A DNA stretch of 64,000 bases from Gymnopilus junonius (lineage: Eukaryota; Basidiomycota; Agaricomycetes; Agaricales; Galerinaceae): positions 248,001 through 312,000 of the forward strand of contig JADNYJ010000019.1 in the NCBI GenBank assembly GCA_015501075.1, given 5' to 3'. The position numbers were made by a program, and so were the translations under genes. Position 1 is the first letter of the stretch. Each line of letters opens with the position of its first letter. Below are positions 10,878-24,327 of this stretch, piece after piece. The notes beneath the pieces were generated by a model. That model did no database searches and had not been told where the DNA came from. It worked only from the letters and a program-made list of their open reading frames with translations.

Positions 10878-13800
10878 TCAAAACGATTTGTAACGAATAT
10901 TGTCTTCAGAGATTGCATGCAAGAGAAAAAGATTAGAAAAAAGCGGCCGATATCGGGCCATAAGGATACGAGAGAAAAATAAAGAGCGTATAACACAATT
11001 CAAGCAAGGGGAAGAAAGGTCATGAACAAGTATACCGGGGTATTTATTGAAGTGTACAGTTGCTCGATGACGCAGATTTCGATTTATGTTTCTCGGTTTT
11101 CCTGACATCTCCAGCATAGAGCCGGGCAATGCGGAACCCGTCGAAGGCGAATCATCAGGCTCGTTTGTCGTCTCGGATGGAGGTACACGGCGAGAACGAG
11201 CCCTATCCATGGCCGCTCCATCAGACACAGGCCTCTTCGTTTTGTCAGCCTCAGCGGTAGTCCCGGAGTTCTGCGACCGTTGCCCAGTATTTGTCGACTG
11301 GAGAAACTCTCCGCAGCAGTTGCTGCGCTCCTCAGACTGCTGACACCTGTACTGGTGCTTGTCATGGACAACGGTCTTTCAGAACGCTTCTGCAGAACCC
11401 GCCTCTTGACAGGAGCCTCATCTGCGTCTTTGGGAGGTGCGGAAGAAGAAGAGGGAGCGGTAGGTTCAGGGGACAAGTTGCTGCGTGATCGCTTGAAAGC
11501 GGCCATGAACTTGAAGGCAGTCGGTGGGTGTTCGCTAGTAGGTGTTGCAGGTGAACGAGGCGGCTGAGCCATATCCATGCTCGTTCTCGGCGTGCTGTGT
11601 TCAACGTACGACACATCTGACATGGCAACATTCTGACCAATATCGTGGAGAGCTTCTGCAGGATTGGAATAAGCACTGGCAGGTTCCCTTTCGCGGCATA
11701 CTGCGCATACAGCAAAAGCTGAGCTCGCAAGTCGCAGGTTGGTGGTGCATTGATGGCACATTTGGCATGAGATATTAAACTGCATTGGGAACATAGGACA
11801 GCGCTCTTCTTGACATTCAACAAGCAGACGCGGCACACCATCGCTAGTAGTAGAAATTAATTAGCCAAGTTCATACTCAACAAAAATAAAAAATAAAACT
11901 TACGCTTGCTGAAAGTGGTTTTGACAAAGGTATGCTCACGGGGCGAAATTTCATTATCGAGCGGCCGAAGAGAGGATGTAGACGGTCTACGTCCAGTGGG
12001 AGATATCTTGCCATAGCCAAAGTCATCACGTTTCGGGGAGCCAGAGACCTGGCTATCAGATATTTCCAGCTGCGATAAGATTCGTACAGCGTCAGACTTG
12101 TGTAAATCTGTGCTGACGCGTCTTAAGAACGGAATGCTGTCTTGCGGACGGAGCTCCTGCGATCACAAAAGGTCACTAGGTTGTACTTGGCAGCACCTGA
12201 GGAGGAAAAAGCAAACCTTCAAGGCCACCCAATTATTCTTCAGCCAAGGATGCTCGCAAAGCAGTTCAGCACTAGGGCGTTTGGTAGGATCTTTGTGGAA
12301 ACATTGCTCCAAAAAGTCTTTCAGGAGCTCCGAGCATTCTTCAGGTAAAGGTGGCATCTCGTCCTCGACAATCCGGAACATGACTAGAGTCAAAAGCAAT
12401 TATTAACACGCTCTGTCCAGCCAGATTAAACAGAGAAAGCATACCCGACATGCTATTCCCAATCTCAGCATATGGTGGACGCCCCGTCAGCAGCTCAATG
12501 ACAGTACAACCCAAAGACCAAATGTCCGATTTCGTCGACGCCCCTTTGAGCTCAATAACCTCGGGTGCCATCCAATTCGGCGTCCCTGCCACATCCTTGA
12601 TCTCTCTTTCCATGGCGCGGAGATTGAGAGACACACCAAAGTCCGACAACTTGACGTTCCCGTTTTTCGTCGTCAAGATATTGGCTGCCTTGAGGTCACA
12701 ATGGACAACGTCGCTGGTGTGAAGATAGTGCAAGCCTTCGAGAATTTTTACGACATAGCTCGCTACCAGCTTCTCATTCAGCTTGCCAAACGACTTGAGT
12801 GTCTGTCCGAGGGAACCATTCTCGGCATACCTAAAATAAGAAAAGTTCGTTAGCACGACAGGAAGATTTCAGACCGACAGCAGGGTGGAACAATAAAAAC
12901 GACGTACTCTAGAACGATGCTAAGAGTATCATCATCCCGAGCCATGCCCTCATACTTGACAATGCTAGGATGCGACAAACTCTTGACCAAGTCGACTTCC
13001 CGCATGAGTTGGGTGACCTCTTCTTCTTTCAGGCCCTCTAGCCTGATGCGCTTAACAGCGACCATCTGACCCGTGTTCAGATTTAGCGCACGGTACACTG
13101 AGCCAAACTGGCCACGCCCGATGCAGTTGCCAAGTTGCTATGAAAGAAAATCAATCAGCATCAGATCCTAATACGGAACGAGAGCGAAATGAAATGAAAT
13201 GCGAGCATGAGCCTAACAGAGTTGACAGAAAGAATGAGATATAAGCAAGGAAGGGGGATCAGGAAGCATCACCCAGGCAAGCCAATGGGGAGGCATAGAA
13301 GCCAAGCAAAAAGGGGGTCCGAGCAAGCAAGCAAGAAGGGAAGGAAAAAGGAACATACAAAATGCGTCGGCGGCTTCCCATCCTCTCTCACCACCAGCCT
13401 CATCCTCACCACACTCCCGTCCACTGAATCCCTCTCGACCAAATCACTCGAACTCGTCGCAGCAGAAGCCGCTCCCAAGTTTACCATACTCTCAAACCTC
13501 GACCTCGGCTTCACCCCTCCGAGCTCATCATACGACTCGGGCCTCCCTCGCGCTCGCGCACTTGACATCGACTCGACATCACTCTGGAATCGGCCCCTCA
13601 ACAACCTCGGGCGCAGCTCACTGTCCGCACCGAACGATGACCGCGGAGACGGCGTGCACCCATGTTCACCACCTGCACCTGAGGTGGATACCGACCGGGG
13701 AAACGGTACAGGCGCATCGCTGCCAGGACTCTCCGCAGCGTCCTCCATCCCATTTCCATTATTACCACCGGCCCTCTGCGGAACACCCTGCCTCACCCCC

Positions 13801-16800
13801 AAGGGACTACCAGAAGTAGGAGATCCGACCCCCGGCTTGGTAGTATGCCTCCTTAAAATGACCCTCCCAGAGGACGACAGACTGTCAGGGCTCGCCTCCC
13901 TCCGCAAGATCGACTCTTTCGGCATGAGGACGACAGGCGCGTCGATACTGTGCCGCGGCCGATGGGTAGGTCTCCGCGGAAGCTGGGAGTACGCAGCTTC
14001 GCCATCAGTCCTTCGCGCGCCTACGATCGCCAGCTTCCGCGGGGGTGAAATCGACAGCGGTGTGGATGAGGATGGTCTTCCTCTATTGCCAACGATGTCT
14101 TCATGGAGATGAGTGGACGAAGAAGAATGTTGATGCTGCTGTGAAGACTGCGCACGCTTGACGGGGATAGCTTGGGCTTGCGTCGCATGCTGACGGGGCG
14201 GAGAATGAGATAAAGGCGACGCTGAAGGAGAATCCGCTCCAGGCGCTTGAAACACATTAAGAAAATCATCAGGCCATTTCCCTTTCCGTAGGTGCACAGC
14301 TGCAGCCAGTTTCTCATCCTTGTCTGCCTGTTGAAGTGCATTCTGCTCCTGTGACCTCGACCTTCCTTGCAACACAACCGGTTGTCTTCCCTTCCCATGT
14401 CCTTGTCCTGCTTCTCGTTCTCGACCATGGCCATGCCCTTTCGAAGACACACTCTCCTCCGTCTCTTCCGCCACCCTCGTTAAATCCAACACAGGGGTCC
14501 CACTAATTTTCCTCTCTCTATGTCCATGTCCATGAATAAACATACCCTTGCCCAACCCAGCGTGCCCATTCCCCACGCCCACATTACTGCCATCCGACAG
14601 CCGGCGCTTGACTGGACCCATCCCACTATCAAAATGACCCTCTAACCACTCATCCTCATCGTCCTCCTCCAACTCTCTGGCGAGCTTGCTTCCCTCCGTG
14701 CGGGACATGGACGGCGCTTCACTCGTCAAATCGGTCGTCACCGTTCGAATGGTGCCAAACTTATTACCACCCGTACCTGTATTGCCGCTATTTGCAGCCC
14801 CATTGCTCGTGTAGCCGTACAGACCACTGTTCCTCCCACCATCCAGCAAACTCGACATGGCGCTTGTCAACGTAGTCTCCGTTTCTGAAACAATAGATTG
14901 CCGGACGTTGCTGCCGACACCGCTCCCGCCGCTTACTTTCCGCTGAGTGACGTACGCGTTGTGATTGTGGCTTGGGCTGGGAGGAGGGTAGGCGGTAGAG
15001 GGGATATGGCTCCTGTGGTTATCAATAGCGTTGGGCCGTTGTGTCCAGGTCCAGGGTGGTAGTGAGGCTGTCCAATATCATCGTCTACATTATACCCGAT
15101 GATAGACGCGTCTCCAATTGACGCCCTCGTCGAGTCGACGACCGAGTCTCGCACATTAGCTGTCGAGGCTGGATTAAAGCCGCGCAAACGGTCCGAAGTG
15201 AATGGCACAGACCCCGGCCCGGGAGCCGCCGCCTGCCTTGCCCAAGCAAGTAGTCCACCCGACTCGCTCTCGAGCTTTTTTCTGAGACGGCTGCTTGCGC
15301 AATGGCGAACGAGGAGGAGGCCTCATCATCGTCGGTACTGGAACGGGGTTGAACACCGCGTCATGCTCAGCATCATCGCTCTGAGAGTCATCATCTTCAT
15401 CATCCGTATGCGAACGGTCGTCTTCTTCACGACTCCGCTGCGGCGCACGTGAAATATTCGTGCTCGTCTTGGATCTCGCCAGGGGCGTTCCACTTCCACT
15501 CGCGCTTCCTTCTGGACTGCTCGATCTGAGAGGTGTCATATCCTCCGGCGGACTCCACTTCTTTCTCGGCGTTAACGGCGGCTGATGCATCTGACTGGGC
15601 AAAAGGTTGGGCGTAGAGGCAGTCGCGCGCGAAGAGGCAGAGCTGAGGGTGCCATACGGACTCCTTGTGCCATTGGATGAGGCGTTCTGACTCTCTCTTC
15701 CACTCCCATTCTGACTGCTCTGGCTGTGCCCGAGTCCGCCGCCTCTGATCCATTTACCCTTCTCCCTCTCCTTCCTTCTCTCCTCCTCCCCATCTTCCAC
15801 AAAACTGACGAGCTTGATAACAGTTCTGGCCACGCGAACGGCAGCCTCCTTGTCCGAAGTGGCTTTCATCAGGTCGTCCCTCAAGAACAAATCTTCATTC
15901 GGCAGGCCATATGAAGCACAAGCCGCAAGGAACTTGGTGATGTTCGCAGTGCGCACAACGCCGTCTTCGCGCGCATCGGGGCGGACGATATTGCTCTGTC
16001 GAAGTTTGTTCATTAGTCTATAAAAGTTTATCCGTTAAAAGAAGAAGAAATGACAAGAAAAAGGTTGGACGCACTGGCACAACACATAGCCATCCTTTAA
16101 CGACTCGCAGAACACCTTCCGTTCTCTATCTTCCGAAGCAGCCACACCCGAGGTGGACACGTCAATCGAACTTCTCCTTGCAGAGCTCAAACCTCCAGTA
16201 GCAGTCGCGTTTGACCAACTTCTCTCCAGTCTAACAAGGTTCTTCGTGCGAACCTCGACCTCCTCCCAGTCTTCAAACCCTGTTCAGTCCGACACATGTG
16301 AGGAGGGGGCTTTTGGGCTTCCTTGCATATCAGAGAAGTGGCGGCGCGAATGAGATCGCGTGGAGTGGCGTCTGGATTCTTAAGAATCTTGGACGGGGAG
16401 GTATTTGGTTTGGAAGTTGCTGAAGGAGCGACAGGTGTTGCATTGGAGGGAACCAAAGAGCCAGAGGAGATATTGAAGTGCCTGTTCTGCGCGTAGGATC
16501 GTTGAGTCGGGGAGGTGGCCCTTGGCCGAATAGGCGACGGGGTTGGTGATGGTGATTCCCGCGGTACAGGGGAAGAGGCCCGTCGCGCGACGACCGACGA
16601 GGGGTGCCATCGACAGACGGTCTGCGCGGTGCATCCAACGAAGTGCGCCTGGTGCTTGGATCTAGAGATGGATGCCGCTTGGTCGGAGTAGGCGGCGGAC
16701 TGGGTGAGGCAGAGGACAAGGGAAGGTGTGATGTGGATGCCGAAGTGAAGCCTCGTGTCGGAGTGACGACACGGGCTCTGGTGGCGGCGGCCGAGGAAGG

Positions 16801-17612
16801 GGACCTTGGACGGATGGCAGTAGGACTTGCAGCACGTGGGGTGAGGGTGGGTTTAGGTTTGGCAGTTGCGGAAGATGGAGTTCGTGCGAGCTGTCCTCGG
16901 TGCGTCGGTGTGGGAGTATCTGGATCTGGATCGCGATCTCTGGTGCGGATACGCGTGGGGGGTCCCGTAAAGGAGGGTGGTGAAGAGAGGGTGAGGAGGG
17001 CGATGGCGGGATAGGCGTGTATGACTGTGTCGATCGATGCCGGGAGGGCGAGTCCTGGCCGGGTGTGCTGATCTGCAGACTCGGCTTGCGGGGCCGTGGT
17101 CTCGAGGGAGAGACAAGGACGTCGGCATTGGATGAGGAGGATGCGGGGACGGCCGACTGCGACTTTGGGGACGGGAGGGCCGCCGAGGAGAGATGGAGGG
17201 CCGGCGACGACATGGAGGCCTGGCGCATGGACGGCGTAAGGAAGCTGGTGAAGCCGGCAGCCCTCTCCTTCTCTTTGAGTGGAGGGGGGACGGGGGACGG
17301 CGTGGCAGAGTCGCGGGCAGTCCGGCGAAAGGTGACCCTCCGTAGCACATTCATCTTCTCCTTGGAGGGTGGGTCATCCTGGGCCCGTTCCTTGCCCTTG
17401 GTAGTGAATGTCGCAAACTCGTCGATAGTCGGCGGTTTCTTTGAACGCGTTGCGGTGCGCAGACTGTGTTCGAGCGAAGACTTGAGTCTGTGGAAGGCCT
17501 TTGAACTGGGCGCTGGGTGGGGCGGGTCTGAGGAGGAGGGGATGGGGGACGCAGCATTGACCCTGGCTGTCCGGTGGAAGGGTTTGGCGGAGTGGAGGAC
17601 AGCCGCGGCCAT
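10878..17612 (-). CDS. CH domain - Cdc7/SepH/Cdc15-type STE kinase - C1 finger protein
   Basis: A very large gene. From the N-terminus (ATG at 17612) it has a low-complexity Ser/Pro-rich region (17.6-16.5 kb), a calponin-homology-like domain ([11 protein letters not shown], then [14 protein letters not shown] and [19 protein letters not shown], about 16.13-15.8 kb), a long disordered linker (15.8-13.4 kb), and a kinase domain: [27 protein letters not shown] (HRD written HCD), SDFGVSLNL and [13 protein letters not shown] (13.1-12.2 kb). It ends with a cysteine-rich HTFVKTTFS...CRVC...CSQC...HAKC zinc finger of the C1 type (11.9-11.7 kb) and a disordered tail. The kinase resembles fission yeast Cdc7 and A. 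nidulans SepH, which act in septation signalling. The frame slips by one base at about 17.0, 16.6, 15.28 (six T on plus), 15.07, 11.7 and 11.3 kb. The true stop is unclear; 10878 is the last stop of the final frame. Confidence 0.72.
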
Positions 17613-20600
17613 GGCGGAAGCACGTTTGGCGGTGCTCAGTCCAGAGGGACTAATAAGAGAAGCACGGCTGAGACAATCTCCCTTTGCGCGCTAAACACCC
17701 AGCTGACTCCCCGTGATTGCCTTTTTCAGACCCATGATGAATGCCATGACGCTCGAAAAAAAGAAATTCTCCAAATTATTATTATTTCCTATCTCCAAGG
17801 GGATATCCCGACGCTGCACAACGTTTTTCGTTTTCCAGCCTGTCCCGCTCACCTCCCTCCGTTTGGTCTCGCTCTTCTCCTCTACCCACCGCCAGCCTCT
17901 CGGATGTCCCCATCGCAAGAACGCCCTCCCAAACCAGCCATCTCCACCATCCCTCCGAACCACCTCTTCCAATCACCCATCACTCGCACCCAGCTACCTA
18001 CACATGTCTGCTCTCTCTCCAGTGTCAGCCCATGGATCCGTCATGTGCGAGCCCATAAGATGCGGTCTTTAAAATAGACCTCTCGCCTCTCTCCGTTTTC
18101 CACCGAGTAACAGCCAGTCTTGAAAAATATACCTTTATCGCACCTATATTTGTCTGTCCGAACTGAACCTTTATTTACTCCCAATTCAATCCCACCCAAC
18201 TCGAGTCTATTTCGCCGCATTCATACACGCTCAGCTTCCCCACACTGGCTATGGCTATCTCTCGCCTTGACCCAAAACCCCCGCACATCTATTAAACTGA
18301 CATTGACGTTCATACCGTCCTGCCGCAGTCATGCGTCTGGTGTCGCCTAGAGCCATATCCGCAACACGAGGCAAGCCGCATCTAATGAGATCAGGCTTCT
18401 TATTCCCAGTGATTCCGCGACCGTGGCTAACTTGTCCTGCTACCATGTCTTCTATCAGATACCACCACTGTGATACCCTATCAACCTTTCCTTGCCCGAT
18501 ATGTATCGGATCTCACGGAGAATATCATTGAACCGTTCGCTCGTCTAGAAAACACTCTGGAGCCTTTTTCTCCGTGTGAACAAACTGCAGGAAACGACGC
18601 TCGATGAAACCATCCCCGAGACTGTGCGGCTCCAAACCCGCTCTACGGCGGATCAAAAAGCACGCTCCAAACAGCTCACTACGCAATGCCCTTCAACGCT
18701 CTGTCATGATCATACATAGCCCACTACGTCATTCGCTTGCTCTCGTCTCAGGGTCACAATTCGCATTTCCACGCCTGACTGAGGATGAGATTACAGAAAC
18801 AGAAAAAGGCGTCAGCATCTTATAACAGAACAGAAGAACAAGGACGAGGACTCTGATATCCTATCAGACAGACAAAGAACCCATCTTATATTTACTTAAG
18901 AACGACATACGTACCGATGATAGCATCATGTGTACGCGACTCGACCTTCGATTCCCAAGACCAAGACTCGCAGGACCGGCTATGTCCCGCGAGTTTTTAG
19001 GCTACCGTCGTTGGGACCTTTCTCGGGCAAGTTACTTACTCAGGTCTGACTTCGTTCGCTTGATGCCCTGTTCTGCTTTATCCTGTTCCGCTTCCTTTTA
19101 TTTTTCTTGAAATAATGGCAGTACAGACTCAGACTCACATCTCTCAGGGTCCCGCTCGCGCGCAGGATCGCTCTCGATTTTTTTTTAGCTTTCCATTGTG
19201 CCAGAATTACTTTGATTTTGGACTCTCTACATCTAAGGCTCTCCATCAAATGGCGCGTCGATCCTCAAGTCGCAGCGCTTCAAGTCCGTTAATTATCAAC
19301 GGAGATACCGCGCGCTGCTCGCCCACAAACAACGCCTATTCTCATTCTCTGGATGGACGGATTCTGCTTATGACATTAGTCTATCCACCTACTAGTACGG
19401 CTTGAGAAGCCCTCAAAGCCGTTAGTTAGGGACATGCATACGCACGCGTGCTGCGCCGCTCGCATCCGTGGTCCGTCGTCGATCTCCGTTACTCACTGTC
19501 AATCCCTGGGCTTCGTGAAAGGGCCTACGCGAACTCTAGAACGCAGCTGTCAGTGTTCAATGTTCAAATGTAGCAGTCCTTAAATAACCCGCCTTTGGCG
19601 CACTCACGCCCTTGCCTTGGTCAGGTTGTGGGTTGGGTACCCACCGCTAGCTGGGATTACACAACACGACATACGCGGGCTCGACGGTGTTAACGAGGAT
19701 GAACGGGATATTTAATGGTATCCTCTGAGCTTTGATCGGATTCGATTCGTTCATTGAGTCCAAGTGACTTCTCGGCAAGATATCGACGGGATAGGATCAC
19801 TGCAATGGGATTTCGTGAGTGAGTACATACGTACGTGATACAATCTACAAACGTTTCTCCCAGGTCACACTTGATTGACATGCTCAATACAATACAGTGA
19901 TATTTCCCCTGTATCCGAGTCTCGATTACTCAAGCGTTCTGTTTTTGTTCCGTTCATACAATTCCAGAGTTCAATATCACCGAAGAAGTAGGAAAGAACC
20001 AAAATACCGCCCCCTTGCCCATTTAGAAGGAAAAGAAAAGACAGAAGGCAAAACAAAACTGTAAGCAAGCACCTCGAGAGCACAGTACAATTCTATACAA
20101 TTCACCGATCGTTATCGGAATACGAAAACTTCAATGTCGGACTACCTACTTCCTCGGGACGAAGGCAAATATTGCAAGTAATAAACCCATAAAGCAATCA
20201 CATTGATCGCGACTTATACAGCAGCAGTATATATAGAGTATTTGAGGTGTAATACTCTCGGACAAATAACGAACCCGACTTGAGCTGACCAGAGCGAATA
20301 AAGCCAACAATAAACAACTGAACTCGGACTTGGACCTTGACAGAAAGCAAGAGGCCAAACTTGACCCGATCCGACTCACTCACTAAAGACACTGAACGAA
20401 TCCGACAAAACGTCAATTACAACTTACGACTTGCGAGTGGGGAAGCATCGGAGTTGAGGTCGACTTAACAGGATACCTTTCTTCGATCACCCCATTTTTT
20501 TTCCCTTCCACCCTATGCAGCGGCTTGCGGGATTCAAGACTCAGGTGGGATGTGTTAAAATAGGTATGTACCATATATGTTTTTCCCTTCGCGATAGTAC

Positions 20601-23600
20601 TGATACCCTTCCAAGAAGACCAGGTCGGTATGTCGGACAGGATCCGAATGAAATGCTATGTATAACACGATGAGTTGCAGAACGAAAGAGTGAAAGGAAG
20701 CCGTTAGGGAAGATAACACTGCTTGCTCATTTATCGGACTCGGAATAGCTGATACCGTCTGTCATCAATCAGGAATCATGAATCAAGAAGAGCGCCGCTG
20801 TCAGTGAGTCAACAAGTATGCAGTGAGTATGTACCCTACGCATATAGGTCTTTTCGGAGCACAATGGTTCAACACCAAAATTAACACTGGCCAGTACTGG
20901 CTAGAACCTGCAACTTGTCAGATAGGACTCGGTCAACTCACTCGGAACTTAGTATGCTTTGTTGAACCCGTGAGGCTATGCCACGTCTCCACAGTTCCAT
21001 CATCGCCCAAGGTCCCAAGGTGGATATGGATAGTCGCCCCTAACTTGAGCCGCAAAACAGGAAGGCGGTACAAGGGCATTGAATCAAAATTCACAGGTAC
21101 GTATGTGTATTATTCTGCAGCTGAGATGTACGAATTTGTGGCGGCGCCTCTGACGCGGTCAAGTACCGCCGTATGTCCCCCTTAAAGCTTCGAGTCGATG
21201 TTTAAGTGGTTCAACTTGAAGTTACAAGTTTTATGACGATGTATTGATCATCATTCAGGATGTGAGCGGCGAGCACGACCCAGGTAATTACCTATTTAAA
21301 ACCGTACGCGGTCAGTCAGCATATGATATGGCTGGGACATTAACACGGGGAGGAAGAAGAAAACATCAACGCAGAGGGTTTCCAAAACCTGGGTTGAGTA
21401 TAGCAGAGGCCGATCCGAATCGAATATGACCAAATAAGTCCCTTCAAGATCGTCAAAAATGCCATAATTAATACGCCTCCCTGCGCCTGCGCAGTCAACT
21501 ATTTTAAACACATCCCGAGTCGCCGCCCCTTGGCAATGACGCAGTTCATAGAGTAGCCAAGGTATTAGATACGGTGGCCATGAGAGCGAAGCAAAGTTCG
21601 ATTCGGCAAGAGCCAGAGGAGGAAGCCGTAGATCCCATACCACAAACCCAAATTGAATACGCGATGCTATGGCATGCCGGATGACTGGAGTCGCCTTGCT
21701 AATATTGGCCGGTGGTGAGCATGAACCTTGTGTTCTTTGTGGTGAGCGTATAAAATTAAGCATGATCCCTCGCGTAGGACATCCATCCATCCGCGGGGCT
21801 TCCCAAAAGATATAAGTATACTGTGGGGCCCCGAGCGCCGACTCGATCAACTACAGTAGATGTATGTACTAGGTCGATCGTAGAAGGTTCACGTAAAGCG
21901 TTCCAGTTCCAGGGTTATGGTCGAGAATCCACGGAGGAGTCCCCAGTGAAAGGCTTGTAAAGAAGACCATGTGACTCTCCACGGCTCGAGGAGAGTACCC
22001 GCAGGTGGTGCGAAGAGGAAAGGGATAATGAAGTCGAGCTTCATCTCCAGTGCGAAGAGAACACATGGAGCAGGTAAAAAAACATGCTGGAGGCTGTCAA
22101 CGTTGTTCTTTGAGTCTCCACGAATTATCGGGTCCTCGTGAACAAAGATATGGAGAACGGCCTAGACGGCTAGAGCAGGAAAACAACACCTGAATGGAAG
22201 CGAGATAGTGAAGAGATGTTTCCTCGGCTTTCCCAAACGGCCAAGTTCTATTTTCTGACATGCAGAGCGATAATGGGATGAAAACACCAAGTCTGTGCCG
22301 TTAGAGATAGCAATGGGGAAGAATTGCGATCTTCCAAAGTTCGCGATCGACGTGTCAGGGATCAGGGGACGTGAGTGAATAGAGAACTGGCTTAAGATAA
22401 GCCGAAGACTGCCCCATGACCCTCGATTTGAAATGCGAAGATGAATATTCGGATCAGCGCAGTTTCAGGACATGGGATGCGCCCGCTTCGCACAGGTACA
22501 TATGCTGAGACATGCAAGCAAGATAATAGGACGGCTGATGGGTGAGGCGCTTTTTCTGAGACCAAAGGTTCTCGCGGTCAATAGGACCAGTAACGTAAGA
22601 AAATAGACAAAGGATGCCCTGAGATCAAGCTCGGAATTGGAGTCGAAATAGAAGAGAAGGAGGGACAAGAGGATTGTCAAACTCGGGCCTCCGATTCCTG
22701 CACAACTTCAAGTTGAGGTAGAATATACAGGAACTAAAATGCGCTCGAATAAGTTCCAAAGTTTGTAATTATAGAGAAGAACGAGGTTTAGAACTTCGCT
22801 ATAAGATGATGGTTACAAGGAAAGTTGCTGAGTTTGAAAAAGGTGGGCGCTAAATTCTGAAAACTCCCGCAATCGCCACGTGACGGCAAGCCTTCGAAGT
22901 TCGCTGCTGAGCAACTTGTTAACTATTACTGCGAAACCCGTCTAAAATGTGAGGTTTAAATCTTGTTGTCATTTGCGATGGCAGCTTAAATTTGAAGACA
23001 AGGACAATGTGCCATCTACCAGGACCGGTCTGGCACGAACCACAGACTATGGTATGCCGGGATCTGAGCATTTTATAACTACGGGTTGCTCTAATAAATT
23101 CGATTTCATTTGTAAGAAGTCGATTAGAGCCCCAATCTATTCTCCAAATTAGAAGCATTTAGCGAGAAAGTTCTGGCTCAAACTGGGGGGATGGGGCACC
23201 AACAAATATGGGGCACCGATAGTACCTGCCAGCCACGAGAGGAAAGATATCTTTAAACTATTTAACAATAATGAGAATAAGTGCACTTCATTCAGTGAAT
23301 ATTTCAAAAGCCTGATCTGTTTTTTCTATCCGTTAAATGCTCAAGAAGGGTTTGGTGTGGCGTATTTCTTGTTTGGGAAGCTGGCATGATTGTACAAACA
23401 TCCGGGCTTTAAATGACAGACTAAATTTTCAGTTCGATCAATATTAACTTTACCCACAGTTCTGAAAGGCCTTGACTTGGATTCACGTCATCTTGTCCAA
23501 AAGTTTGTATGGATACCTTTAACGTACAAATATACTAAGCGCACCCTTGTACGAACGCAGCGGAGCGAGCACTCGGGGTGTGCCCCAAAAGATGCAAGGA

Positions 23601-24327
23601 CCAATTGCGGGGAAGACAAAGTGGAAATTGCATTAGGGGCCAGAGGGTAGTGTACACAAACATAAAGTCAAATATAGGGCGTAAAAACGGAGACGTAGCA
23701 CTCATTACTTGAAAGGCCGAAGCCACTGTCAGCTTCAGACATAGCCAGAGCAGTCATTCATGAATAATTTGATGTTATTTTGTGCCAATTCCGAGTGCTC
23801 GCAATTCAAAGAACGCATAAAACCTTTGTGTTTGGCGAAATAATTCTGGCTGAAGCAGTATTAATACAAAGCTACAAGTCTACCTTTGATACCCTCTTCT
23901 GTCCGAATCCTGCACAGCACGATACCAACACCTGCATTTTGGTTGCCACTTACGTCAAGATTAGGATTGAATATTGAGACCTACCTTAACCGCGGCGATT
24001 TCCAAGCACTAAAAAACATACTGGATCTTGAGAAATTTTTTCGAGAGGCATATCGCATCTTCTGAGAGGTAGATTAAATTCCGACAGCAAAGCAGAACAC
24101 TTTCGCTGCGAAAGGTCAAAGTACATGTAATTGGGTTTCCCGGAAGCGATGATAATTGATTCGAAATTCCGTATCAACAACATCACGTGCTGGTCAAAGC
24201 GCTTGGTCACACGGGTGTTTGAAACGAAATTCTGATTCAAGCACGCCACAACAACGTCAGTCAACTTTTCCTATCTTCCCGACTTCCATCTCATTCAAGA
24301 CGATCGCCGCAGTATACTGCGCTAAAG
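17613..24327. other. 6.7-kb stretch with no recognisable gene
   Basis: Both strands were read. Open frames up to 184 codons exist (minus 21296-21850, plus 20823-21185), but none has a recognisable motif, signal peptide or plausible splice pattern. I see no LTR ends, terminal repeats, tRNA-like fold or rRNA. The first few hundred bases upstream of 17612 should hold the promoter and 5' leader of the kinase gene, and the last few hundred those of the PHD-SPOC gene. The rest may be regulatory DNA, a non-coding RNA or worn-out transposon sequence. Confidence 0.5.

Noticed and set aside
13207..14112. 301-codon plus-strand frame
   Set aside because: Antisense to the linker exon of the kinase gene, which is in frame with the kinase domain. 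Long antisense frames are expected over low-complexity Ser/Pro/Arg coding sequence.
17017..17694. 225-codon plus-strand frame
   Set aside because: Antisense to the Pro/Ser-rich N-terminal exon of the kinase gene and without recognisable motifs.
21296..21850. 184-codon minus-strand frame in the gene-free region
   Set aside because: No motif, no plausible splice partners and no similarity I can recognise; kept as part of the unassigned interval.
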